A stretch of 64,000 bases of DNA, taken from positions 1 to 64,000 of the forward strand of contig NZ_CANMVK010000005.1 of assembly GCF_947501405.1 (NCBI RefSeq), in the 5' to 3' direction. A program made the translations under genes and the position numbers. The stretch comes from an uncultured Hoeflea sp. GTDB lineage: Bacteria; Pseudomonadota; Alphaproteobacteria; Rhizobiales; Rhizobiaceae. Position 1 is the stretch's first letter. Each line of letters opens with the position of its first letter. Shown here piece by piece: positions 29,080 through 38,308 of this stretch. The notes beneath the pieces are model-generated. The model did no database searches. It was not told the origin of the DNA and saw only the letters and a program-made list of their open reading frames with translations.

Positions 29080-30972
29080 ATGTCCTCAGGTTCTGACCTC
29101 CTGCGAATTGAGAACCTGAGTATCTCGTTCTCCCTGCTGGGCGGGCGCCTTGACGCGGTCAGGGATGCGAGCCTGCGGGTCCTGCCGGGAAAAGTCACCG
29201 CACTTGTCGGAGAATCGGGTTCCGGCAAATCGGTCATCAGCCAGTCGGTCATGGGCATTCTTCCGAAAACCGCGTCCGCGACCGGCAAGATCCTGTTCAC
29301 TGATCCCAAGGGTGATGGACAGGCTGTCGATATCCTGAAACTGCCCAGGGACGGCCCGCGGATAAGGGCCATTCGGGGAGGGCGGATCGGCAAGATTTTT
29401 CAGGAGCCGATGACATCTTTGTCGCCTCTGCACACGGTCGGCGATCAGATCAGCGAATCGCTGCGCATTCATATCGAAATGACAAAATCCGAACGCCGCG
29501 ACAGCACCGAGGAAATGCTTGGGCTGGTCGGGTTTCCGAATCCGGCGCGGGCCTTCGACATGTATCCGTTCGAGCTGTCGGGCGGTATGCGCCAGCGGGC
29601 GATGATCGCCATGGCGCTCGTCTGCCGTCCGGCTCTGCTGGTCGCTGATGAACCGACGACAGCGCTTGACGTGACGATTCAAGCCCAGATCCTGGAATTG
29701 CTGCTTGAGCTGCAGTCCAAACTCAACATGGCGATGCTGCTGATTACCCATGATCTGGGTGTGGTTGCCAACATGGCCGACGAAGTGGTTGTGATCTATC
29801 ACGGACGGATCATGGAAGCGGGTGAGGTGGAACCGATTTTCCGCCGGCCCGGCCACGCCTATCTCAAGGGCCTGATGGAAGCGGTTCCGCATTTCGATAT
29901 GAAACCGGGTCAGCGGCTCAAGGCGCTAAGAGAGATCCCGGTGAATGCGGGACATTTGCTGGGCAAGGACGCGGCACCACAAGGCGATGCGCCCGAGGTG
30001 GTGTTGTCGGTGAAGGATATCGTCAAATCCTACGGGACACGCAAGTCGGGTATGTTTGATCGGGAGGTCTCGGCTCCGGTGCGCGCGGTTGACGGGGTCA
30101 GCTTTGATATCAAGCGTGGTGAATGTCTCGGGCTGGTTGGCGAAAGCGGTTGCGGAAAGACCACCGTCAGCAAAATCCTGATGCGTGCCGTGACCCCGGA
30201 TTCCGGGTCGGTCACGTTTCATGGGCGCGATGGTGAAATCGACGTGCTTGGCGCCTCCGACGCAGCCTTGCGGAAGCTGCGCACCAGCATTCAGATGGTG
30301 TTTCAGGACCCGGTTTCGTCGCTCTCTCCGCGCATGACGGTTCAGAACATCTTGAGCGAACCGTTGGAGATCCATCAACGCGGAACACCGGCCTCACGGC
30401 GCGAGGCCGTAGGCAATCTGATCGAGGCCATCGGGCTCGATCAGCGTTATCTCAATCGCTATCCGCACAGTTTTTCCGGCGGACAGCGGCAGCGCATAGG
30501 CATCGCCCGCGCGCTGGCGCTCGGTCCGGACCTGCTGATTTGCGATGAGCCGGTCTCGGCGCTGGATGTATCGGTTCAGGCGCAGATTCTCAATCTGCTC
30601 AAGGATTTGCAAAAGGATCTGGGACTGACCTATCTGTTCATATCCCACAATCTGGCGGTCGTGGATTATATGGCTGACCGGATTGCCGTGATGTGCGGGG
30701 GACGCATCGTTGAACTGGCGCCACGGGAAACGTTGATGCGGTCGCCGGTCCATCCCTATACGAAATCCCTTTTGGCGGCCGTCCCGTTCCCGGATCTGGA
30801 CCGCCCGTTGGACTTTGCGACGCTGAAGGCAAGCGGTTCGTCCGATACCAGCGGCTGGGGGGAGAAATTTGTGACCGGTGATCTCGATGACCCGCTTCAG
30901 GCCAAGGACCTGGGGAATGGGCATCTGGTTCTCGCCCGGACTTCCGCCGGCACTCAGGAGTTGCGTGCTTGA
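29080..30972 (+). CDS. Oligopeptide ABC transporter ATPase, two NBDs in one chain (YejF/OppDF-like)
   Basis: About 630 residues with two complete nucleotide-binding domains. NBD1 has GESGSGKS, LSGGMRQR and LLVADEPTTALD; NBD2 has GESGCGKTT, FSGGQRQR and LLICDEPVSALD. Each is followed by the oligopeptide-type extension ending in HPYTKSLL or a similar motif. It energises peptide-type importers, and the only matching permeases and binding protein in the window lie at 19.4-23.5 kb on the other strand. ATG 29065 is an alternative start. The split placement suggests that the transporter genes were separated by insertion of the cyclase and lyase genes. Confidence 0.93.
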   Translation: MSSGSDLLRIENLSISFSLLGGRLDAVRDASLRVLPGKVTALVGESGSGKSVISQSVMGILPKTASATGKILFTDPKGDGQAVDILKLPRDGPRIRAIRGGRIGKIFQEPMTSLSPLHTVGDQISESLRIHIEMTKSERRDSTEEMLGLVGFPNPARAFDMYPFELSGGMRQRAMIAMALVCRPALLVADEPTTALDVTIQAQILELLLELQSKLNMAMLLITHDLGVVANMADEVVVIYHGRIMEAGEVEPIFRRPGHAYLKGLMEAVPHFDMKPGQRLKALREIPVNAGHLLGKDAAPQGDAPEVVLSVKDIVKSYGTRKSGMFDREVSAPVRAVDGVSFDIKRGECLGLVGESGCGKTTVSKILMRAVTPDSGSVTFHGRDGEIDVLGASDAALRKLRTSIQMVFQDPVSSLSPRMTVQNILSEPLEIHQRGTPASRREAVGNLIEAIGLDQRYLNRYPHSFSGGQRQRIGIARALALGPDLLICDEPVSALDVSVQAQILNLLKDLQKDLGLTYLFISHNLAVVDYMADRIAVMCGGRIVELAPRETLMRSPVHPYTKSLLAAVPFPDLDRPLDFATLKASGSSDTSGWGEKFVTGDLDDPLQAKDLGNGHLVLARTSAGTQELRA

Positions 30973-31134
30973 GAGCCAATCCGCAGGCGAACAAGGGCCT
31001 TTTTCATGGCAATTGACGCCAACCTGTCGGCGAATGGCTGCGCCGTCGCGACATCACGGCTTTGCGGCTCTTCCGGTTTCGCGGGGGCCACGAGCCGCTT
31101 CGTCCCTTCAAATGCGAAACACTAGGCATTGGTT

Positions 31135-32343
31135 ATGATCGAGCGCTTCGAAGACGCACGCATCCTCATGTACAGCCATGACACTTTCGGCCTCGGGCAT
31201 CTGCGGCGATGCCGGACGATCGCGCATTCCCTCGTTGAGGACTATCGCGGGCTGAATATTCTTATCATCTCCGGCGCGACGATTGCCGGTGCTTTCGACT
31301 ACAGGGCCCGCGTCGATTTCGTGAAGATCCCGAGCGTCATCAAGCTGCGCAACGGTGAATACACGTCGCTCGACCGGCATATCGATCTCCACGACACCCT
31401 GAAGATGCGAACCTCGATCATCCGCCATACCGCTGAAACGTTCAAACCGGATATCTTCATCGTCGACAAGGAGCCAATGGGCCTCAAAGGTGAAATCGAA
31501 AGCACACTCGCGTATCTCAAGACCCGCGGGACCCGGCTGGTGCTGGGCCTCAGGGAAGTGATGGATGCACCGCATTTGCTGGATGCGGAGTGGAAGAAAA
31601 ACGACGTGATGGGCAAGATCGACAGGTTGTATGACCAGGTCTGGGTTTACGGTCCGCAGGAGTTTCACGATCCGCTCACCGGCCTCGAGGTTCCCAAAAC
31701 CGTGCGCTCGAAGATGGATTTCGTCGGATTTCTGCAGCGCCGGGTCTCCAGCGATGAAGAGTCTGATCATGCGCCCGAAGGGGATTACATTCTCGTGACC
31801 ACCGGTGGCGGCGGCGACGGCGCAGAGCTGGTCCATGATCTCATTCACGCCTACCAGAACGATAAATCCCTGACTCACAGGGCGCTGATTGTCCTGGGTC
31901 CCTACATGCCCGCCAAGCAGCGCCGGAAGCTCAAACGCAAGGGCGGCAAAATCCCCTATCTGGAGGTCATCGAGTTTGACAATCGCATGGAAGGGCTCAT
32001 CGCCGGCGCCAAGGCGGTGGTGGCCATGGGCGGATACAACACCTATTGCGAGATCCTGTCCTTCGACAAGCCGGCACTCATTGTTCCGCGTGTCAAACCG
32101 CGGGAGGAGCAATTGATCCGTGCCCGCCGGGCTTACGAGCTTGGCCTGATCGACATGCTTTTGCCCGAACAGGCGGCACAGCCCTTGCAGTTTGCCGCCG
32201 CCCTGAAAGCACTTCCGGATCGGGCCCCTCCATCGGCAAAGGCCGGCGGGTTGCGGCTCGAAGGCCTTCCGCATATCTCCAAAATTGTCGGACGATGGTT
32301 GCTGAACAAGCAGCAGGCCCAGCTCAGCGTCGTCAAAAGTTGA
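31135..32343 (+). CDS. GT-B glycosyltransferase, MurG/GT28-like (first paralogue)
   Basis: 402 residues. The N-terminal motif LMYSHDTFGLGHLRRCRTIAHSL is a glycine-rich acceptor-side loop. The C-terminal half has TTGGGGDGAELV and AMGGYNTYCEILSFDKPALIVPR, the nucleotide-sugar pocket pattern of GT28-type enzymes. Donor and acceptor are unknown. It starts a tight five-gene glycan run (31.1-38.3 kb) with ugd embedded in it, and is paralogous to the product at 33595. Confidence 0.82.
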   Translation: MIERFEDARILMYSHDTFGLGHLRRCRTIAHSLVEDYRGLNILIISGATIAGAFDYRARVDFVKIPSVIKLRNGEYTSLDRHIDLHDTLKMRTSIIRHTAETFKPDIFIVDKEPMGLKGEIESTLAYLKTRGTRLVLGLREVMDAPHLLDAEWKKNDVMGKIDRLYDQVWVYGPQEFHDPLTGLEVPKTVRSKMDFVGFLQRRVSSDEESDHAPEGDYILVTTGGGGDGAELVHDLIHAYQNDKSLTHRALIVLGPYMPAKQRRKLKRKGGKIPYLEVIEFDNRMEGLIAGAKAVVAMGGYNTYCEILSFDKPALIVPRVKPREEQLIRARRAYELGLIDMLLPEQAAQPLQFAAALKALPDRAPPSAKAGGLRLEGLPHISKIVGRWLLNKQQAQLSVVKS

Positions 32344-32359
32344 ACCCGAAACGGCCCCG

Positions 32360-33598
32360 ATGCGTAAGACTGTCATTGTTTTAAAGGGCTATCCGCGTTT
32401 GTCGGAAACCTTCATTGCCCAGGAGATTCTCGGTCTTGAGCGTGCCGGTTTCGACCTGCATCTGGTGGCGTTGCGGCACCCGACGGACAGCAAGCGCCAT
32501 CCGGTCAATGACGAGATTGCGGCACCGGTCAGCTATCTGCCGGAATACCTTCATGAGGAACCGGCCAGGGTGCTCAAGGCTATGCTAGGCCAGTTGCACA
32601 AGGCGGGTTTCTGGCGCGCCTTCGCATCGCTGCTTGGCGATCTCAGGAAAGATTCCACCCGCAACCGGGTGCGCCGCTTTGGCCAGGCTGCAGTGCTCAG
32701 CGCCGAATGGCCAGAAGACGCCGCCTGGATACACAGCCATTTCATTCACACACCAGCGTCCGTGGCGGCCTATGCCAGCCAGATGCTCGAACTCGGCTGG
32801 AGCTGTTCGGCTCATGCCAAGGACATCTGGACCTCGGCAGATTGGGATTTGCGTGACAAGCTTGGTTCCATGGCCTGGGCCGTGACCTGCACGAAGAGCG
32901 GTTATGTTCACCTCAAGACTCTCGCCGGGGCCCGGGGCAACGTGCATTTGAGTTATCACGGACTTGATCTTGACCGGTTTTCCAGCTTCGAAACAGAAAG
33001 ATCGAGCCGCGATGGAACCGATCCGGCGGACCCGGTCAGGATCGTCAGTGTTGGCCGCGCGGTTGAGAAAAAAGGATACGACATTCTCCTGCTTGCGCTG
33101 AGCCGATTGCCCGCTGCGTTGAACTGGCGCTTCATCCATATTGGTGGTGGCGAAAAGCTCTCCGAGCTCAAGGCACTCGCCGACAGCCTTGGTATCAGTG
33201 ACCGGATCGAATGGCGCGGTGCGCTCGATCAGACCGAAGTGCTGGCTGAATACCGGCGCTCGGACCTTTTTGCGCTCGCCTGCAGGATCACGGCGGATGG
33301 AGATCGCGACGGGCTTCCCAATGTCATTGTGGAAGCTTCAAGCCAACGGCTTCCGACCGTTTCGACGGATATTTCGGGCATACCCGAGCTGATCACCCAT
33401 CGGGAGACCGGACTGCTTGGCCCGCCTGATGATCCCGACGCCTTCTGCGCTTTGCTCGAAGAGGCGATTGCAGACCCGGAACTGAGGCATCGGCTGGGCA
33501 ACGCCGTGGAAGCCAAGGTCCGGTCCGATTTCGATCACCATGCCAGTGTCAAGCAACTCAAACAGTTGTTTGCCGATGCCTGGACCAAAGCGATATGA
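32360..33598 (+). CDS. GT4-family glycosyltransferase
   Basis: 412 residues of the GT-B fold. The N-terminal half begins KGYPRLSETFIAQEI, typical of exopolysaccharide transferases of the ExoL/WcaL type. The C-terminal half has VGRAVEKKGYD, the ExxE-containing DGDRDGLPNVIVEASSQ and STDISGIPELI. It overlaps the next gene by ATGA and lies 16 bases after the previous stop, so all three are co-transcribed. It probably adds one sugar to a lipid-linked glycan on the cytoplasmic face. Confidence 0.9.
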   Translation: MRKTVIVLKGYPRLSETFIAQEILGLERAGFDLHLVALRHPTDSKRHPVNDEIAAPVSYLPEYLHEEPARVLKAMLGQLHKAGFWRAFASLLGDLRKDSTRNRVRRFGQAAVLSAEWPEDAAWIHSHFIHTPASVAAYASQMLELGWSCSAHAKDIWTSADWDLRDKLGSMAWAVTCTKSGYVHLKTLAGARGNVHLSYHGLDLDRFSSFETERSSRDGTDPADPVRIVSVGRAVEKKGYDILLLALSRLPAALNWRFIHIGGGEKLSELKALADSLGISDRIEWRGALDQTEVLAEYRRSDLFALACRITADGDRDGLPNVIVEASSQRLPTVSTDISGIPELITHRETGLLGPPDDPDAFCALLEEAIADPELRHRLGNAVEAKVRSDFDHHASVKQLKQLFADAWTKAI

Positions 33599-34752
33599 AA
33601 CCGCAATCGGTTCTCTTCTATGTGCAGCACCTGCTCGGAATCGGGCATCTGGCCCGCGCAAGCCGGATATCGGAGGCGCTCGCGGACGATGGCTATGATG
33701 TCACGATCGTGACCGGGGGTATGCCGGTGGATGGATTTCCGCCCGTCCGGCTTCGGCACATCGCGTTGCCGTCAATCGCTGCTCTGGATGCCGGATTTTC
33801 AGGTCTGGCCGACGCTTCCGGTGCGCCGATCGACGAGGCTTTCAAGGACCGGCGGCGCAAGCAGCTCATCGACACGTTTCACAGGGTCAAGCCGGATATT
33901 GTCTTGATCGAGGCATTCCCTTTCGGGCGCCGGCAGATGCGCTTTGAATTGCTGCCTTTGCTTAAAGAGATGCACGCCGCCAATCCACGCCCCAGGATCT
34001 ATTCGTCCGTCCGCGATGTTCTGCAAGCGCGTGCCAAACCCGGACGCGACGCGGAAAGTGTCGCTTTGCTCCGGGAATGGTTCGACGGGGTTCTGGTGCA
34101 TGGCCATCCGGATTTCATCCGGCTTGAGGAGACATTTCCGCTGGCCCACGAGATCGCTGACCGGATCATCTATACTGGCCTGGTCGTGGGGCCGGATGCG
34201 GATCCGGCGCAGGCGGGCAAATACGACATCGTTGTCTCCGCAGGCGGGGGTGCTGTCGGCGCCGGCCTTGTTCACGCGGCGGTCGAGGCTGCGCGCGAAT
34301 TGCCGCAAGCCCTGCGCTGGTGCGTGATCGCCGGGCCGTACATGCCCAAGGCTGATTATTATCGCATCGCCGGATCCGCAGCATCAAATGTCGAGATTTG
34401 CCGGTTCCGACGGGATTTCCGGGGCATTCTGAAATCGGCCGAACTCTCCGTTTCTCAGGCCGGCTACAATACGGTTGGTGATGTGTTGAGTGCCGGTTGC
34501 CGATCCATCGTCATACCTTTCACCGCCGGCGGCGAGACCGAGCAGGAAGTCAGGGCCGACCGGCTCGTTCGCAGAGGTTTGGCCCGGGCAATCCATGAGC
34601 GGGACCTGACTTCCGAAAAACTGGGCAGTGAAATCGCAAAGGCCTTGGCGACGCCGAAAATCGCGGATCCCGGGCTGGATCTTGATGGCGCCCGACGCAC
34701 CGCCGCTATCCTGAGGCCCGGCGGCATGAGACACCAGATCCCTTCCAATTGA
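33595..34752 (+). CDS. GT-B glycosyltransferase, MurG/GT28-like (second paralogue)
   Basis: 385 residues with the same plan as the product at 31135: YVQHLLGIGHLARASRISEAL at the N-terminus, SAGGGAVGAGLV in the middle and SQAGYNTVGDVLSAGCRSIVIPF in the donor pocket. The two presumably arose by duplication and now act on different linkages. It overlaps the upstream GT4 gene by four bases. A 308-base gap separates it from ugd. Confidence 0.82.
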   Translation: MKPQSVLFYVQHLLGIGHLARASRISEALADDGYDVTIVTGGMPVDGFPPVRLRHIALPSIAALDAGFSGLADASGAPIDEAFKDRRRKQLIDTFHRVKPDIVLIEAFPFGRRQMRFELLPLLKEMHAANPRPRIYSSVRDVLQARAKPGRDAESVALLREWFDGVLVHGHPDFIRLEETFPLAHEIADRIIYTGLVVGPDADPAQAGKYDIVVSAGGGAVGAGLVHAAVEAARELPQALRWCVIAGPYMPKADYYRIAGSAASNVEICRFRRDFRGILKSAELSVSQAGYNTVGDVLSAGCRSIVIPFTAGGETEQEVRADRLVRRGLARAIHERDLTSEKLGSEIAKALATPKIADPGLDLDGARRTAAILRPGGMRHQIPSN

Positions 34753-35060
34753 GCGGATGGCGCTTGATCCGTCATTGCTTCTTGCCCACGGTCAGATCGT
34801 GTTGGCCTTCTGGTGCGCTAACGATCTTGTTACACGGATCACAGGCGGTTGTGATTGATCTTCGGCAAGTTCAAATATATGCCACGACCAGAAGGCCTGG
34901 ATCGCTGGCCACGATACGGCAAGCGTGGTTTGCGGTGCATATGCTTCGGCACTGACCAGTCAACCGCCACCGGAACATGGCAGTCCCACAACCAGATACC
35001 CCGAACTGACTGAAGGGTGGTTGCACAGTTTCGCACCCCTTTCTGGACCATGGATGCAAA
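34753..35060 (+). promoter_or_regulatory. Intergenic region upstream of ugd with a palindrome
   Basis: 308 bases without a gene. It contains a perfect palindrome ATCACA-N6-TGTGAT (34838-34855) and, overlapping it, a TGTTAC half-site (34828-34833). The half-site resembles the rhizobial cAMP-receptor (Clr) half-site, but the other arm does not match. Either may be an operator for ugd; neither is proven. No promoter boxes were convincing. Confidence 0.35.
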
Positions 35061-36365
35061 ATGAAAATCACGATTGTTGGAACCGGATATGTCGGGCTCG
35101 TTTCCGGTGTGTGTCTGTCTTCGTTTGGTCATGACGTCACTTGCGTCGACAGTTCAGGGGAGAAAATCGATCTGCTGAACTCCGGCCAGGTTCCGATTTT
35201 TGAACCGGGGCTTGATGCCCTCATCGCCGAAAATGTTGCATTGGACCGTCTTCGGTTCAGCACGGATCTCGCCACGTCGGTGGCCAGTGCGCAGGTCGTG
35301 TTCATCGCCGTTGGCACACCTTCCCGGGCCGGCGACGGGCACGCGGATTTGCAGTTCGTGCATACGGCCGTCGGGGATGTGGCGCGTGCGCTCAAGAACT
35401 ACACGGTGATCGCCACCAAATCGACCGTACCCGTGGGCACCGGCGATGACATCGAGCGGATCATCCGGCAAACGAATCCGGAGGCTGATTTTTCAGTGGT
35501 GTCCAATCCCGAGTTTCTGCGCGAGGGCGCGGCCATCGAAGACTTCAGGGCGCCAGATCGTGTGTTGATCGGTGCGGAAGACCCGCGCGCCATCGAAACC
35601 ATGGCTGAACTGTACCAAACACTCGATCCCGACCTTCACCCGCTGGTGTTCACATCACGGCGGACCGCGGAGCTGACCAAATATGCCGCCAATGCGTTTC
35701 TCGCGGTGAAGCTCGCATACATCAACGAGATCGCCGACCTTTGCGAACAGGTTGGCGCGGATGTGCAACATGTCGCGCTTGGCATGGGACTGGACAGCCG
35801 GATTGGCCGCAGGTTTTTGAACGCTGGTCCCGGATATGGCGGATCGTGTTTTCCCAAAGACACGCTTGCGCTGCTGAGGACTGCGCAGGACCATGATTCG
35901 CCGATCCGCGTCATCGAGACGATTGTCGGAATCAATGAAACGCGCAAACGCGCGATGGCGCGCAAGATCGAACGCGCCATCGGCGCCTCCATCAGAGGCA
36001 AGACGATTGGCATTCTCGGGCTGACGTTCAAGCCCAATACCGACGACATCAGGGAATCGCCCGCCCTGTCGATTATCCAGGCCCTGTTCGACAAGGGCGC
36101 ATCGGTGAAGGCCTATGATCCCGCAGGGATGAGCGCAGCGCGTTCCGTGATGCCCGGCATCGAGTATTCCGGCAGCATACGAGCCGCGGCCACCGACGCC
36201 GATGCGCTCGTCATCATTACCGATTGGGATGAATTCAAAACTCTCGACCTGGCCGACCTTCAACCTGTGATGCGTTCGCCGGTTCTGGTGGATCTTCGAA
36301 ACCTGTATGATCCGGCCCAAGTACAGGCGTCAGGATTTGCCTATCACAGCGTCGGCCGCAGATGA
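35061..36365 (+). CDS. ugd: UDP-glucose 6-dehydrogenase
   Basis: A 434-residue enzyme oxidising UDP-glucose to UDP-glucuronate with two NAD. N-terminal Rossmann motif VGTGYVGLVSG; central domain with TKYAANAFLAVKLAYINEIA; catalytic cysteine in GPGYGGSCFPKD; C-terminal UDP-binding domain with LGLTFKPNTDDIRESPAL. The product feeds lpsL (25374) and glucuronosyl transfer. Rhizobial homologues are called RkpK/ExoB-region enzymes. It sits inside the glycosyltransferase run, downstream of its own gap. Confidence 0.96.
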   Translation: MKITIVGTGYVGLVSGVCLSSFGHDVTCVDSSGEKIDLLNSGQVPIFEPGLDALIAENVALDRLRFSTDLATSVASAQVVFIAVGTPSRAGDGHADLQFVHTAVGDVARALKNYTVIATKSTVPVGTGDDIERIIRQTNPEADFSVVSNPEFLREGAAIEDFRAPDRVLIGAEDPRAIETMAELYQTLDPDLHPLVFTSRRTAELTKYAANAFLAVKLAYINEIADLCEQVGADVQHVALGMGLDSRIGRRFLNAGPGYGGSCFPKDTLALLRTAQDHDSPIRVIETIVGINETRKRAMARKIERAIGASIRGKTIGILGLTFKPNTDDIRESPALSIIQALFDKGASVKAYDPAGMSAARSVMPGIEYSGSIRAAATDADALVIITDWDEFKTLDLADLQPVMRSPVLVDLRNLYDPAQVQASGFAYHSVGRR

Positions 36366-36418
36366 TCCTTACGCCCCTCGGCAATGGGAACCACAAACAC
36401 CTGGAAGCGCGCCGTTAG

Positions 36419-37519
36419 ATGAACATCGCGTTCTATGCTCCGTTGAAGTCGCCCAACCATCCGGTTCCGTCAGGAGATCGCCTGATGGCGCGTATGCTGA
36501 TGCGGGCTCTCGAGCGCAAAGGGCACAGCGTCGAGGTTGCGTCCGAATTGCGGAGTTATTCGCGGGTTCCCGATACGGATGTGTGGACCGATCTCATAGC
36601 AAATGCCGGGCTTGAGGTATCGCGCATCTCCGAGCGGTGGCGCGATGAGCCGACCCCGGATGTGTGGTTTTGCTATCACCCCTATTACAAGGCGCCTGAC
36701 CTGATCGGCCCGAGGCTCGCAGAGAGGTTTGGCCTTGCCTATGTCACGGCTGAATCCTCATACGCGGCAAAGCGCGATGACGGTCCGTGGATGAAGTGGC
36801 AAGGTAGCGTCCGCAACGGACTGGAAAGGGCGGTTGTCAATTTCTGTCTTACCGAGCGTGATCGACCGGGGATCCTGGCCGCGGTGCCGACGGCCCGAAC
36901 GGCCTCGCTGAAGCCGTTCATCGACACGGCGCTTTTTGCCGAGAAAGGCTCAAGACGGGATGAACCCGGTTTGTGCCTCATGAGCGTCGCCATGATGCGC
37001 GAGGGCGACAAGTTCGAGAGCTACAGATTTCTTGCCGGGGCTTTGAAAAAGCTTCCCGAAAGCCTGCCCTGGACCCTGTCGGTGATAGGCGACGGCCCGA
37101 AAGCTGCGGAGGTGAAACAGCTTTTCGCAGATATTCCGGCTGGCCGGGTTGAATGGCTCGGATCAAAACCGGAGACCGAAGTCGCGGAGTTGCTAGCCAA
37201 AGGTTCGATATATGTCTGGCCTGGTAATGGCGAAGCCTATGGTCTTGCCTATCTGGAAGCGCAGGCCGCTGGTCTGCCCGTCATTGCCCAAAGAATCGCC
37301 GGTGTTCCGGAGGTGGTCGCGGATGGCGTATCCGGGACCCTCACGCCGCCGGGTGACGGTGACGCTTATGCGGGCGCCATTGCGGATTTGCTCAACGACG
37401 ATGCGAGGCGGATGGCGCTGGCGGCCAAAGCCCGCAATTTCGTGCTGGAGCAACGCTCACTTGATCAAGCCGCCGCCACGATCGATGCGATCCTCAGGGA
37501 AACGACAGGACTGAAATGA
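36419..37519 (+). CDS. GT4-family glycosyltransferase
   Basis: 366 residues. It begins MNIAFYAPLKSPNHPVPSGDRLMARML, the substrate-side loop of GT4 enzymes, and ends with the donor-site motif GNGEAYGLAYLEAQAAGLPVIAQ split by a short linker, then GVPEVVADGVSGTL. Sugar and acceptor are unknown. Its stop overlaps the start of the deacetylase-like gene (ATGATGA), so the two are coupled. It follows ugd by 53 bases. Confidence 0.88.
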   Translation: MNIAFYAPLKSPNHPVPSGDRLMARMLMRALERKGHSVEVASELRSYSRVPDTDVWTDLIANAGLEVSRISERWRDEPTPDVWFCYHPYYKAPDLIGPRLAERFGLAYVTAESSYAAKRDDGPWMKWQGSVRNGLERAVVNFCLTERDRPGILAAVPTARTASLKPFIDTALFAEKGSRRDEPGLCLMSVAMMREGDKFESYRFLAGALKKLPESLPWTLSVIGDGPKAAEVKQLFADIPAGRVEWLGSKPETEVAELLAKGSIYVWPGNGEAYGLAYLEAQAAGLPVIAQRIAGVPEVVADGVSGTLTPPGDGDAYAGAIADLLNDDARRMALAAKARNFVLEQRSLDQAAATIDAILRETTGLK

Positions 37520-38280
37520 TGAGCGGCGACAGTGTTTGGAAACCGCTGATGGATGAGCTCGACCGCTGGCAAGCCTGCGGTCGAGTCGCTGCGTTCTGGT
37601 TGCGCGACGATGATGCCGTTGTGCCAACCCGGCCACTTGAACGATTGGTCGCGATGACCGCGCGGACATCAACGCCCCTGACCCTGGCTGTTATTCCAAA
37701 GGACACGGACGCCGCGCTTTCTGACTGTCTCGGGGCGGCTCGCCACGTTACGGTGGCCGTGCATGGATGGTCTCACACCAACCATGCCGGAAGTTCAGGC
37801 AAGAAGCAGGAACTGGGTCTGCATCGGCCAAGACAAGCTGTCCTTGGTGATCTTGCGGCAGGGTTCGACAAGCTCTCGGGTCTTTACGGAGCGCAGTTTG
37901 GTGCGATGCTGGTTCCGCCATGGAACCGGATCGATTCCGACCTGCTGCCGGACCTTTCCGGCCTGGGTTACAAATCAGTCTCCGTGTTTGGACGGGAGAA
38001 ACCCGCACTCATCCGTATGATCAACACCCATGTGGATCTGATCGATTGGCACGGGAGCCGGGGAGGCCGCGATCCCAGCGTTCTGGTCCAGGAAATCGTA
38101 GCCCGGCTGCAGACGATGTTTGAGGATGGCGGGCATATGGGTTTTTTGACTCACCACCTGGTTCATGATGAGCCGGCCTGGCGTTTTCTGGACGCTTTGC
38201 TTGATAAGACGAGCCAGCATAGAGGATGCCGGTGGATGGCCGCCGGCGATCTGCAAGCGCCCAATACGGCTGCGATGTGA
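37516..38280 (+). CDS. Polysaccharide-deacetylase-like protein (NodB fold)
   Basis: 254 residues. NodB-homology motifs are recognisable in degenerate form: the catalytic-base position LRDDDA, the metal site HGWSHTNH, VPPWNR in motif 3 and GFLTHHLVHD near the end. The fold is predicted to remove acetyl groups from amino sugars. No signal peptide is seen, so it may act in the cytoplasm on the lipid-linked glycan or a precursor. It is coupled to the upstream glycosyltransferase. Confidence 0.8.
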   Translation: MMSGDSVWKPLMDELDRWQACGRVAAFWLRDDDAVVPTRPLERLVAMTARTSTPLTLAVIPKDTDAALSDCLGAARHVTVAVHGWSHTNHAGSSGKKQELGLHRPRQAVLGDLAAGFDKLSGLYGAQFGAMLVPPWNRIDSDLLPDLSGLGYKSVSVFGREKPALIRMINTHVDLIDWHGSRGGRDPSVLVQEIVARLQTMFEDGGHMGFLTHHLVHDEPAWRFLDALLDKTSQHRGCRWMAAGDLQAPNTAAM

Positions 38281-38308
38281 TGCTGCGAACCGGGCTGTCG
38301 GTATGGAT

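Noticed and set aside
31108-32376. 422-codon antisense frame opposite the first glycosyltransferase
   Set aside because: Composition-driven shadow; the plus-strand frame has GT28 motifs and operon spacing.
34838-34855. ATCACA-N6-TGTGAT as a CRP/Clr binding site
   Set aside because: The half-sites are in reverse order compared with TGTGA-N6-TCACA; the overlapping TGTTAC half-site has no matching second arm.
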